A DNA stretch of 40,074 nt, taken from contig DASRFB010000108.1 of assembly GCA_035651815.1 (NCBI GenBank), positions 1-40,074 on the forward strand, in the 5' to 3' direction. Both the position numbers and the translations under genes were made by a program. Every line of letters starts with the position of its first letter. The first letter of the stretch is position 1. Origin of the DNA: VBDM01 sp035651815. GTDB lineage: Bacteria > Pseudomonadota > Gammaproteobacteria > Burkholderiales > SG8-39. A model generated the notes under the pieces. It ran no database searches and had not been told where the DNA came from. It saw only the letters and a list, made by a program, of their open reading frames with translations. Positions 7,505 to 15,471 of this stretch are shown here, in pieces.

Positions 7505-7694
7505 CCGGCGCGTGCCGGGAAAATCCGGACGCGTCGCGCGGGGTATCCGGACGCGAGCCCGGCTCGGCTGCGCAGAATTTCACGAAGTCAAAGCGCATTT
7601 CCGGATGTAGGGGGAACCCCATAGCGGCGTTGTCAGTCAGCGTTCAGAATACGCCGCTGTAGCAGCTTTGCTACGGCCCTCGGGAGGAGGCCGG
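7505..7694 (+). promoter_or_regulatory. Structured leader/promoter region of the cyclic-di-GMP gene
   Basis: This gene-free stretch has ATCCGGACGCG twice as direct repeats (7523-7533 and 7545-7555, 22 bp apart) and ATCCGGA once inverted (7600-7606). Two adjacent hairpins follow: AGCGGCG/CGCCGCT (7623-7629 with 7652-7658), then GTAGCA-GCTT-TGCTAC (7659-7674). GGAGGAGG (7683-7690) before the GTG start is the Shine-Dalgarno. The repeats look like an activator or repressor site; the hairpins could control translation. I cannot assign a riboswitch class. Confidence 0.4.
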
Positions 7695-9794
7695 GTGGGG
7701 ACGGACCACATCAGAGTCCTCGTGGTCGAGGACGTCGAAATGGACGCGGAGCTCGCGCTGCGGGAGCTGAAGCGCGCGGGGCTGCGCTGCGTCGCCCGGC
7801 GCGTCGATACCGAGGACGCGTTCCGGCGCGAGCTCGGCGAATTCCGGCCGCACGTGATCATCTCCGACTTCTCGATGCCGCGCTTCGACGGCATGGAAGC
7901 CTTCGCCATTGCGCACGAGGTCGATCCCGATGTGCCGTTCATCTTCGTCTCGGGCACGATCGGCGAGGAGTACGCCGTGCGCGCGCTGAAGAACGGCGCC
8001 ACCGACTACGTGCTCAAGACCAATCTGATCCGGCTGCCGCCCGCGGTGGAGCGCGCGGTGCGCGACGCGGAGGCCCGCGTCGAGGCGCGCCGGATCGAGG
8101 ACGCGCGCCGGAAAATCGAGCGCCGCTTCCAGGCGCTGATCGAGAACAGCGCCGACGCGATCATCCTCGTCGACCGGGACGGCGCGGTGCTCTACCGCAG
8201 TCCCGCGACCGGCCGGCTGCTCGGCTACACCGACGAGGAGCGCGCCGGACGGCCGATGATCGAGCTCACGCACCCCGAGGACGCCGCGGCGCTGAAGGCG
8301 AGGCTGGCCGAATCCCTGACGGCCCCGGGCCAGCCGATCGCGTTCCAGTGTCGCGCCCGCCACAAGACCGACGGCTGGAAAATCCTCGACGGCTCGTTCA
8401 ACAACCTCACCGCCGACGACGCCATCGCGGCGGTGGTGATCAACTGCCGCGACATCACCGCGAGCAAGGAAGCCGAGCAGCGCCTCGCGTATCTGGCGCA
8501 GTTCGATCCGCTCACCGGCCTGCCGAACCGCGACCTCTTCAAGGACCGCCTGGAGCAGACGCTCGCGCAGGCGCGGCGCAACGACTGGCTGGTCGGCGTC
8601 GTGCTCGTGAACCTCGACCGGTTCAAGATGGTGAACGACACGCTCGGCATCGCCGCGGGCGACGCGCTGCTCGGCCAGGCGGCGCAGCGCCTGGGCGAGA
8701 CGCTGCGCGGCGGCGACACCGCGGCGCGGCTGAGCGGAGACGAGTTCGCGATCGCGCTCTCCAGCCTCGCGCGTGCCGACGACGCGGCGATCGCCGCGCA
8801 GAAGGTGCTGGACGCTCTCGGCCGGCCGTTCGAGGTCGGCGGACGCCAGGTCTACGTCCCGGCGAGCGTGGGAGTCGCGCTCTATCCCGAGGACGGTGCC
8901 GCCGGCGACGTGCTGCTGAAGAACGCGAACGCGGCCAAGGACCGGGTGAAGGAGCAGGGCGGCAACGGCTACCAGTTCTACCTGCCCGAGATGAACGAGC
9001 GCACGGCGCAGCGCCTGCAGCTCGAGACGGCGCTGCGCGGAGCGCTCGAGCGCCGCGAGTTCGACCTGCACTACCAGCCGAAGGCGAGCCTCGCGACGGG
9101 CGCGATCACCGGCTTCGAGGCGCTGCTGCGCTGGACGCAATCGGACCGGCGCCTCGCGTCGCCCGCGCGCTTCGTGCCGATCCTCGAGGACACGGGGCTC
9201 ATCATGCCGGTCGGAGACTGGGTGCTGTCGACCGCGTGCGCCCAGATCAAGGCGTGGAAGCGCAATGGCCTCGGCAGCCGCTCGGTGGCGGTGAACCTCT
9301 CGGCGAGGCAGTTCCAGCGTCCCGGGCTCGACGCGACCATCGCGCGGCTGATCGAGGACACCGAGATCGATCCGCGTCAGCTCGAGCTCGAGCTGACCGA
9401 GACCCTGCTGATGCGCGACGCGGAGCAGGCTATCCGCGTGCTGAGGACGCTGAAGTCCTACGGCGTGCGGATCTCGGTCGACGATTTCGGCACGGGCTAC
9501 TCCAGCCTCGCCTACCTCAAGCGCTTCCCGCTCGACGCGCTGAAGATCGACCGCGCGTTCGTGCACGACGTCAACAACGATCCCGACGACGCCGCGATCA
9601 CCATCGCCATCATCAACCTCGCGCACAGCCTGAAGCTGAAGGTCATCGCGGAGGGTGTCGAGACGCAGGCCCAGCTCGACTTCCTGCGCGAGCACGGCTG
9701 CGACGAGATCCAGGGCTACCTGTTCGCGCGCCCGGTCCCGGCCGCCGAGTGCACGCAGCTGCTGTCCGCGGGCCGCCGGTTGGGCGACGCCTGA
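7695..9794 (+). CDS. REC-PAS-GGDEF-EAL cyclic-di-GMP turnover protein
   Basis: This is a 699-aa cytoplasmic signalling protein. The REC domain (about 1-130) has phospho-acceptor Asp58 in ISDFSMP. PAS (about 145-255) starts at ALIENSADAI and ends RDITASK. GGDEF (about 263-430) carries the variant SGDEF at 347-351; Ser for the first Gly is tolerated in some active diguanylate cyclases. EAL (about 445-690) has the motif GFEALLRW (Glu475) and DDFGTGYSSL followed by KIDRAF, so phosphodiesterase activity is likely. The start GTG 7695 is chosen over TTG 7668 because GGAGGAGG lies 4 nt upstream. The partner kinase is not adjacent. It shares domain style with the protein at 15458-17689. Confidence 0.93.
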   Translation: MGTDHIRVLVVEDVEMDAELALRELKRAGLRCVARRVDTEDAFRRELGEFRPHVIISDFSMPRFDGMEAFAIAHEVDPDVPFIFVSGTIGEEYAVRALKNGATDYVLKTNLIRLPPAVERAVRDAEARVEARRIEDARRKIERRFQALIENSADAIILVDRDGAVLYRSPATGRLLGYTDEERAGRPMIELTHPEDAAALKARLAESLTAPGQPIAFQCRARHKTDGWKILDGSFNNLTADDAIAAVVINCRDITASKEAEQRLAYLAQFDPLTGLPNRDLFKDRLEQTLAQARRNDWLVGVVLVNLDRFKMVNDTLGIAAGDALLGQAAQRLGETLRGGDTAARLSGDEFAIALSSLARADDAAIAAQKVLDALGRPFEVGGRQVYVPASVGVALYPEDGAAGDVLLKNANAAKDRVKEQGGNGYQFYLPEMNERTAQRLQLETALRGALERREFDLHYQPKASLATGAITGFEALLRWTQSDRRLASPARFVPILEDTGLIMPVGDWVLSTACAQIKAWKRNGLGSRSVAVNLSARQFQRPGLDATIARLIEDTEIDPRQLELELTETLLMRDAEQAIRVLRTLKSYGVRISVDDFGTGYSSLAYLKRFPLDALKIDRAFVHDVNNDPDDAAITIAIINLAHSLKLKVIAEGVETQAQLDFLREHGCDEIQGYLFARPVPAAECTQLLSAGRRLGDA

Positions 9795-9868
9795 GCTTCC
9801 ACGCCGAGGTTGCCTGCAGCGGTCCGGCTCCTGAGCGACAATCACAGTCCCTACGGAGGAGAAGACCC

Positions 9869-10822
9869 ATGTCCAAGCTCGCAGAACGGATCGTCGAATG
9901 GACCTGTGCCGGCGCGCTCGCGCTGGCGCTAGCGGCGCCGGCGCTGGCGCAGCCCGCGCCGCGGCTCGTCGTGTTCGGCGACAGCCTGTCGGATCCCGGG
10001 AACGCGTTCGCGCTGGCCGGCGGGACGAACACGCCGCCCGACTACTCGGTGGACTTCTTCCTCGTCCCGAGCCAGCCTTACGCGCGCGGCGGCCACCACT
10101 TCACGAACGGCGACACGTGGATCGAGCTGCTCGCGAGAGCGCGCGGCATGAACGCGAATGCGCAGCCGGCGTTCCGCAGCAACGCGGCGGGCGCGGCCAA
10201 TTACGCGATCGGCGGGGCGCGCGCGCGCGACGACGGCACCGCCACGAGCCTGAGCCGCCAGGTCGACGCGTTCCTCGGCGACACGGGCGGCGGCGCGCCC
10301 GGCGGCGCGCTCTACGTCATCGAAGTCGGCGGCAACGACATCCGCGACATCGCGCAGACGCGCGACCCCACCCTCGCGGCGGCGGCGCTCGGCGCGATCC
10401 AGGCCAACATCGCGCGCCTCCACGGCGCGGGCGCGAGGACCTTCCTCGTGTGGAACGCGCCCAAGGTCGCCGCGACGCCGGCGATCCGGATGGCGGACGC
10501 GGCGCTCCCGGGAACGGCCCAGGCAGTCGACGGCGTCACGCTGCAGTACAACGCGGGTCTCGCGCAGGTGCTCTCGGGCCTCGAGGCCGCGCTCCCGGGC
10601 GTGCGCTTCGTGCGCTACGACGTCTACGCCGCCCTCGCGGCGATCGCCGCGAGTCCGGCGGCGTTCGGGCTGACGAACGTGACCGATCCGTGCATCCGGC
10701 CGAACCTCGCTCCGTTCTTCTGCCAGGCGCCGCGCACGTACCTGTTCTGGGACGGCATCCACCCGACCGAGGCCGGGCACGCGATCATCGCGGACCAGGT
10801 CGGGAAGCTGCTGGGACCTTAG
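9869..10822 (+). CDS. Secreted SGNH/GDSL-family esterase or lipase, 317 aa
   Basis: A signal peptide (residues 1-28, ALALALAAPALAQ) is followed by the GDSL block VFGDSLSDPGN with nucleophile Ser39. Block II is NYAIGGA, block III is GGNDIRD, and the catalytic Asp295/His298 are in DGIHPTEAGH. All four family blocks are present, so it should be an active periplasmic or exported acyl hydrolase. No autotransporter barrel follows. GGAGGAG lies 7 nt before the ATG. The gene is convergent with the MetE-like gene and overlaps it by 4 bases. The substrate is unknown. Confidence 0.93.
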   Translation: MSKLAERIVEWTCAGALALALAAPALAQPAPRLVVFGDSLSDPGNAFALAGGTNTPPDYSVDFFLVPSQPYARGGHHFTNGDTWIELLARARGMNANAQPAFRSNAAGAANYAIGGARARDDGTATSLSRQVDAFLGDTGGGAPGGALYVIEVGGNDIRDIAQTRDPTLAAAALGAIQANIARLHGAGARTFLVWNAPKVAATPAIRMADAALPGTAQAVDGVTLQYNAGLAQVLSGLEAALPGVRFVRYDVYAALAAIAASPAAFGLTNVTDPCIRPNLAPFFCQAPRTYLFWDGIHPTEAGHAIIADQVGKLLGP

Positions 10823-11844
10823 CGCGAGAGCAGATCGGCCGCCCGCCGGTGCTCCTCGAGCACGCGCGGGAGATCCTCGGGCGGCAGGCGTCCGAAGCCG
10901 CAGTAGGCGCCGACGCCGAAGTCATTCAGGTGCTTCCTCGCCGCGGCGAGCCGCGCGGGGAAGCGCTCCATGTTGTGCACCATGCCGAGGTAGATGCGCG
11001 CGCCGCGCGGCTCGAGACCGCGGAGAGGCGCGAAGAACGCGTCGTCGCTCGTGTCGAGGACCGGGATGTGGACCCAGTCGACGCGGCGACCCGCGGCCGC
11101 GACGTAGGCATTCGCGAGCTCGACCGCCGCGCCGAGGTCCTTCGGCGTGAAGCGCGGCCAGCCGCCAAGCGTGCCGAAGCACAGGTGAAAGCCCAATAGC
11201 ACGTCGGACGGAATCTTCGCCGACAGCGCGACCTGCGGCACCTGCGCGGCGATGCGTCCCTGGTACGCCTCCTGCAACTCGGTCGAGCAGTCCCACTGGA
11301 TCGCGAGCTCTCGGTGCGGGATCTTCTCCACGATCGTCGCCACCTCGGCTTCGAGCGCGAGCGCGTACGCCTCGCGCACGACCGCGCACGAGCGCTCGTC
11401 GGGGAAAAGGCGGGGCGGGGCCGCGCTGTTCACCATCGGCATCGACACCTGGAAGCGCAGATGCGCGGGGAGGGCGCCCTTCTCCTTCAGCGTGCGGAAG
11501 ACGAACCAGGAATTGAGCGCCTCGCGCGCGAACCCCAGGCGCCACCCCGGCTCGCCGAACCGGATCCGCTCCACGCCGTCGCGCACGCGGAAGCGCCAGC
11601 TGTCCGCCGCGCTGCGCGGCATCAGGCGCTCGACGCCGTCCTCGAGCGCGGGGCGCTGAACGACCTCGATGTCGGGATGGATCGCGAACACCTGGAAGTG
11701 CACGCGGCTGATCCAGTGCCGGCGCAGGCCGACCTCGCCGTCGGGGCAGCAGGCGAGATGAGGACCGAGCGCGCGGCCGAAGGCTTCGAAGACGTCCTTC
11801 GGGGTGTCGAGGGGGACCGAGCCGACCAGGTGCAACGCGTTCAT
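10819..11844 (-). CDS. Putative UROD/MetE-like TIM-barrel protein, 341 aa
   Basis: The protein opens GSVPLDTPKDVFEAFG and has CCPDGEVGLRRHWI, IQWDCS and FHLCFG, features I associate with uncharacterised proteins of the methionine synthase (MetE C-terminal)/uroporphyrinogen decarboxylase fold. It is half the length of MetE and lacks the N-terminal domain; zinc binding by its His/Cys residues is possible but unproven. The start codon shares a base with the stop of the upstream TAXI gene (TGATG), so the two are translationally coupled. The function is unknown; a methyl or one-carbon transfer role would be a guess. Confidence 0.65.
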   Translation of the reverse strand: MNALHLVGSVPLDTPKDVFEAFGRALGPHLACCPDGEVGLRRHWISRVHFQVFAIHPDIEVVQRPALEDGVERLMPRSAADSWRFRVRDGVERIRFGEPGWRLGFAREALNSWFVFRTLKEKGALPAHLRFQVSMPMVNSAAPPRLFPDERSCAVVREAYALALEAEVATIVEKIPHRELAIQWDCSTELQEAYQGRIAAQVPQVALSAKIPSDVLLGFHLCFGTLGGWPRFTPKDLGAAVELANAYVAAAGRRVDWVHIPVLDTSDDAFFAPLRGLEPRGARIYLGMVHNMERFPARLAAARKHLNDFGVGAYCGFGRLPPEDLPRVLEEHRRAADLLSR

Positions 11845-13160
11845 CAGCCGCCGGCCTGCGCGAGCCGCGCGCGCACGAAGCCGATGTGCTGGCGAAGGAT
11901 GTAGCCCTGCTCCGCGAAGGAGCCGGGGACCTTGAGCTTGATGACGTTCTCCTCGATCTTGTCGAGCCGCCGCAGGAGATCGGTGCGCTCCTGCGGCGTG
12001 GTCTGCGCGAACGCCGCGCGCTCGAGCGCCATCAGCTCGGCGTAGCGCCGGTAGATGCGCTGGTTGACGCGCCAGCGGTAGAGCCAGGGCAGGAGCTTGA
12101 AGCCGGGGATCAGGAGCACGGCGAGCGGGACCAGCACGACGACGATGCGGTCCACCAGGCTCGCCAGCCAGAACGGCAGGTGCCGGTAGGCGAACGTCTT
12201 GCCCGACTGGTAATACCGCTTCGCATCGTCGCTGACGCGGTACTCGTGCTCGAGGGGCGCGGGGAACTCGCCGGCCTTCTGGAACAGATTGGCGCGCCCG
12301 TGCACCTCGCGCGCCGCCTCGATCAGCATGTCCGATAGCGCGGGGTGCAGATCGGAGCGCGCGATGAGCTCGACGGTCGGCGCGACCATGGCCCGATTCT
12401 CGGGGGGCAGGTTCCTGCCGAGGTCGAGGGCGCCGGCGGGAATCTCGAGCTTGGTCAGGTAGCGGAAGCGGCGCACGTACGCGTCGGCCTGCTTGAAGTC
12501 GAAGAGCCGCACGCCCTCGGTGCGCAGCAGGTCGCGGACATTGGCGAACGCCGCCGAGTCGCCCATCAGGAACGCCGCGTCCACCTGTTTCGCCTGCAGC
12601 GCGTCCTCGGCAACCTTGCCTTCCAGGTTGACGAGCTTCGTCGCGTCCTTCCCGTCGATGCCGTTCGCCCTCAGCAGCGCCGCGGCGAGCACGTTCGTGC
12701 CGCTGCCCTCGCGCCCGATCGAGACGCGCTTGCCGGAGAGCTCGGAGAGGCGCTCGATCGGCTTCGGCGCGCGATAGAACACGTAGACCGGCGTGTAGAA
12801 GATGCTGCCGAGCGAGACGAGATCGCCCGTGTCGGCCTGCGCGGCGAGCCCGCCCTGCACGAAGCCGATGTCGACCTGCACCTTCGGATCGGCGAGGCGC
12901 TTCAGGTTATCGAGCGAGCCTTGCGAGGGCATGGTCTTCAGCGTCACGCCCTGGCGCGCGAGGATCTTGCGGTAGCGCTCCGCCGCCAGGGCGTAGCTGC
13001 TGCCCTCCGGACCGCTCGTGATCGTGATCGTGTCGGGCGGCGCCGGGTGCACGAAGCGCGACGCGATCCAGAGCGCGACGGCCAGCAGGACGACGAACGG
13101 CACGACCGTCATCGACAAGTCGCGCCAGGAGATCCGCGTGATGCGAAAGAGGGAAGCCAC
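11844..13160 (-). CDS. TAXI-family TRAP-type solute-binding protein with extra C-terminal membrane helix
   Basis: This 438-aa protein has an N-terminal membrane anchor (about residues 16-36), then a TAXI-type binding domain (TITITSGPEGSSYALAAERY, VDIGFVQGG, KRVSIGREGSGTN). A second hydrophobic segment (about 340-362, IVVVLVPLAVLLIPGF) precedes a charged helical tail of about 75 residues, probably coiled-coil and cytoplasmic. Classical TAXI proteins are free periplasmic receptors, so this one is tethered at both ends. No TRAP permease is adjacent. The start is GTG with no Shine-Dalgarno; a TACAAT box lies 5 nt upstream. The 3' end of tmRNA lies only 13 bp before the start, on the same strand. 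Confidence 0.85.
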   Translation of the reverse strand: MASLFRITRISWRDLSMTVVPFVVLLAVALWIASRFVHPAPPDTITITSGPEGSSYALAAERYRKILARQGVTLKTMPSQGSLDNLKRLADPKVQVDIGFVQGGLAAQADTGDLVSLGSIFYTPVYVFYRAPKPIERLSELSGKRVSIGREGSGTNVLAAALLRANGIDGKDATKLVNLEGKVAEDALQAKQVDAAFLMGDSAAFANVRDLLRTEGVRLFDFKQADAYVRRFRYLTKLEIPAGALDLGRNLPPENRAMVAPTVELIARSDLHPALSDMLIEAAREVHGRANLFQKAGEFPAPLEHEYRVSDDAKRYYQSGKTFAYRHLPFWLASLVDRIVVVLVPLAVLLIPGFKLLPWLYRWRVNQRIYRRYAELMALERAAFAQTTPQERTDLLRRLDKIEENVIKLKVPGSFAEQGYILRQHIGFVRARLAQAGG

Positions 13161-13165
13161 GCGCG

Positions 13166-13171
13166 ATTGTA
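13166..13171 (-). promoter_or_regulatory. -10-like box TACAAT just before the TAXI gene
   Basis: On the minus strand TACAAT (one mismatch to TATAAT) sits between the CCA end of tmRNA and the GTG at 13160, with 5 nt to the start codon. A promoter here would use the tmRNA T-arm as its -35 region and yield a leaderless mRNA. The alternative is read-through from ssrA followed by processing. Confidence 0.4.
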
Positions 13172-13173
13172 AT

Positions 13174-13542
13174 TGGTGGAGGCGGCGGGAATCGAACCCG
13201 CGTCCGTAAGCGGTCCACAGTCAGGACTACATGCTTAGCCTGGTCGTTTGAGCTTCGCCTCGCGTCCGCCGGCCGGCAGGCTGACGTTCGGCTAGCCGCT
13301 TCGACGGATCCGCCCGGCCAAGCGGCCAAACCGGGTAGAGGGGCTGATGTGAATGGCGCTGCACCTCCTTGCGGAGGCCTAGCCCATCAGCAGGCTAGTG
13401 CAGCGTCCCGCGGGTATTAGGCCGCGAGAGCAAAACGCTCGTCGTTGGCGTGTATAGATGTTCCAGATGGATTTACGAGGTGTTCTGGTCCTCGGCATGC
13501 CCTGCGCTGCTTCGCAACCCACGTCGAAACCAGGTCGCCCCC
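13174..13542 (-). ncRNA. ssrA: Transfer-messenger RNA (tmRNA), tag ANDERFALAA
   Basis: The 369-nt gene begins GGGGGCGACCTGGTTTCGAC (ending at 13542 on the plus strand) and ends with the T-arm GGTTCGATTCCCGCC and CCACCA at 13174. The 5' GGGGGCG pairs with 3' CGCCTCC as a 7-bp acceptor stem with one G-U. The tag frame (13449 down to 13420, then TAA at 13419-13417) encodes ANDERFALAA with resume codon GCC. It rescues stalled ribosomes with SmpB. The CCA end is encoded. It is an intact one-piece tmRNA, and no integrase or attachment-site duplicate is seen at its 3' end. Confidence 0.97.
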
Positions 13543-13563
13543 GGGATCGATTGCAGCGATGCA

Positions 13564-13572
13564 ATTATCGCA
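13564..13572 (-). promoter_or_regulatory. Extended -10 promoter of ssrA (TGCGATAAT)
   Basis: On the minus strand TG-C-GATAAT fits an extended -10. A start near 13557 gives a 5' leader of about 15 nt, to be removed by RNase P. A good -35 is not visible at the usual distance. Confidence 0.5.
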
Positions 13573-13735
13573 TACGTGGGGGACCGGCCCTCGGGTTCAA
13601 GGCGCCAGGGCGCGCCGTGTGAACCGGCGCAGGGAGCGGCCCGCGGATGACGACATCATCTTGCCGAACCCATCCCGTTGATTATGAATGACGGAGGCCG
13701 GCGTGCCGGGTGTGCAAAGCTCGGCACGGCGAAGG

Positions 13736-13900
13736 CATGCGGAAGCCATCCGCGAGGTCACCTCCGACCGGATGACGCCGCGACCTGAAGTCGAAGGTCG
13801 CGGCCGAAGGCGTCGAGACGAAGCACCAGTTCGAGTTCCTGTTGCGCGCAACTGCGACGAGACGCAGAGCTTCGTGTCGCTATTGCCACGCCCCGGCGGC
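13736..13900 (+). pseudogene. Decayed end of an EAL-domain (c-di-GMP phosphodiesterase) gene
   Basis: Three pieces in changing frames match the C-terminal part of EAL domains. They are IREVTSD then PDDAAT (about 13748-13785), LKSKVAAEGVETKHQFEFLL (13785-13844), and NCDETQSFV (about 13853-13880). The intact relative in this window reads DPDDAAI, then LKLKVIAEGVETQAQLDFL, then GCDEIQGYL. The DNA between PDDAAT and LKSKV (about 30 nt in intact genes) is deleted, and at least two frameshifts separate the pieces. The rest of 13543-13941 holds no gene; an inverted repeat GGTTCA/TGAACC lies at 13594-13625. Confidence 0.7.
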
Positions 13901-13941
13901 GGGTGCAGGATGAGCACGGAACGACAAGGAGATCCCGGCCC

Positions 13942-15471
13942 GTGGGTGCGCGCGAGATGAACCGGACGCTGATCGAGCTTGCGCCGGATTTCGTCGCGCT
14001 CCTCGACCGGGACCGGACGGTCAAGTACGTGAGCCCCGCGGTGCGCGACGTGACCGGATACGCGCCCGAGGAGATCATCGGCCGGCGATTCGGCGACCTC
14101 GCAGTCATCGAGGATGTCGAACGCGCGAAAGAGGCATTCGCCGAATCGCTCGCGAGCCGCAAGACCGTCACGGCGGAGATCCGCGTGCGTCGCAAGAACG
14201 GCACCATCATCACGCTCGAGACTCTCGCCCGCAACTATCTGGAGCTTCCCGAGCTCCAGGGGATCTTGGTCTCCTGTCGCGACATCACCGGACACGTCGA
14301 GCTGGAGGCCACGTTGCGCAAGACGGTGCAGGAGAGCGCGGAGCTCTTCGAGAACGCGCCCTGCGGCTATCACTCGGTGGACGGGAACGGCACGTTTCGC
14401 CGCGTGAACGGCACCGAGCTGCGCATGCTGCAACGCAGCCGCGACGAGCTCGTCGGGAAGGCGCGTTTCGCCGACTTCCTGGCGCCGGACAGCCAACCCG
14501 CCTATTGGAGGGAATTCGAATACCTCAAGACGGCGGGCGTGATTCGCAACGTCGAGTTCGAGGTCGTACGTAAAGACACCACGAGGTTTTCCGCGCTGCT
14601 GCAGTCCGTAGCGGTGTTCGAAAAGGCCGGCCGGTTCGTCGAGAGCCGCACCACCGTCTACGACATCGCCGAGCGCAAGCGCGCCGAGCGCGCGCTCCAG
14701 AAAGTCAACCGTGCGCTGCGCGTGCTGAGCGATGCGCGCAAGCAGATCATCACCGCGCAGTCGGAGTCGGGCCTGCTCGAGGCGATCTGCCGGATCCTCG
14801 TCGAGCAGAGAGGCTACTGCCTCGCCGCCGTGCACTTCGTGCAGCACGACGCCGGGTCGAGCATGAAGCTCGTCGCCAAGGCCGGAGCGGCGGAGGAATA
14901 TTTTCCGGAAGCGGTGGTTACATGGGCTGACGACGAGCGCGGACGCGGGCCGATCGGCCGCGCGGTCCGCGCGGGCAAGCCGCAAGTCACCCAGCATCTC
15001 CTCGCGGATCCGCGCATGGCGCCCTGGCACGAGCTCGCGCGCCGGTACGATTTCCAATCCGAGACGACCGCGCCGATCAAGGACGATTCCGGGGTATTCG
15101 CGACGCTGACCGTCTTCGCCGACGAGCCGGACGCCTTCGATCTCGAAGAATGCGCCCTTATCGAGGAGCTGGCGGCCGACCTGGGCTTCGGGCTGGGATC
15201 GCTGTTCGCGCAGAAGTTCGCCGCCGAGCACGCCGTCCTGACGGGACCGGGAGGAAAGGAGGAGAGCCCGCTCGCGCTCCTCAGCGCACGGGAGCGCGAG
15301 GTGCTGAAGCTCGCCGTCCAAGGCCGCTCGGGGAAGGAAATCGCCCGCGAGCTGGGCATCGCACCGGCGAGCGTCTTCACTTATCGAAGCCGCATCATGT
15401 TCAAGCTCGGCATCGAGGACGTCACCGGGCTCGTCCGCTTCGCCATCCGGAGCGGGATCATCGACCCGTAG
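13942..15471 (+). CDS. PAS-PAS-GAF-LuxR transcriptional regulator, 509 aa
   Basis: Two PAS domains (about residues 10-125, LIELAPDFVALLDRD to CRDITG, and about 130-250, ending TVYDIAERKRAE) are followed by a GAF domain (about 275-430, YCLAAVHFVQHD) and a C-terminal LuxR helix-turn-helix (LSAREREVLKLAVQG, IARELGIAPASVFTYRSRIM). It is a one-component regulator with no REC or kinase domain. GTG 13942 is chosen because AAGGAG lies 10 nt upstream; ATG 13957 is the alternative. The HTH is closely similar to the small protein at 17692-17919. The stop overlaps that of the convergent EAL protein by 14 bp. Target genes are unknown. Confidence 0.88.
   Translation: MGAREMNRTLIELAPDFVALLDRDRTVKYVSPAVRDVTGYAPEEIIGRRFGDLAVIEDVERAKEAFAESLASRKTVTAEIRVRRKNGTIITLETLARNYLELPELQGILVSCRDITGHVELEATLRKTVQESAELFENAPCGYHSVDGNGTFRRVNGTELRMLQRSRDELVGKARFADFLAPDSQPAYWREFEYLKTAGVIRNVEFEVVRKDTTRFSALLQSVAVFEKAGRFVESRTTVYDIAERKRAERALQKVNRALRVLSDARKQIITAQSESGLLEAICRILVEQRGYCLAAVHFVQHDAGSSMKLVAKAGAAEEYFPEAVVTWADDERGRGPIGRAVRAGKPQVTQHLLADPRMAPWHELARRYDFQSETTAPIKDDSGVFATLTVFADEPDAFDLEECALIEELAADLGFGLGSLFAQKFAAEHAVLTGPGGKEESPLALLSAREREVLKLAVQGRSGKEIARELGIAPASVFTYRSRIMFKLGIEDVTGLVRFAIRSGIIDP

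Noticed and set aside
13160..13942. Genomic island inserted at the tmRNA gene
   Set aside because: tmRNA genes are common integration sites, but no integrase, no duplicated 3' end and no foreign base composition is visible on either side.
13688..13960. Plus-strand frame of 90 codons upstream of the PAS-LuxR gene
   Set aside because: It stitches together the frameshifted EAL remnant; no coherent protein is encoded.
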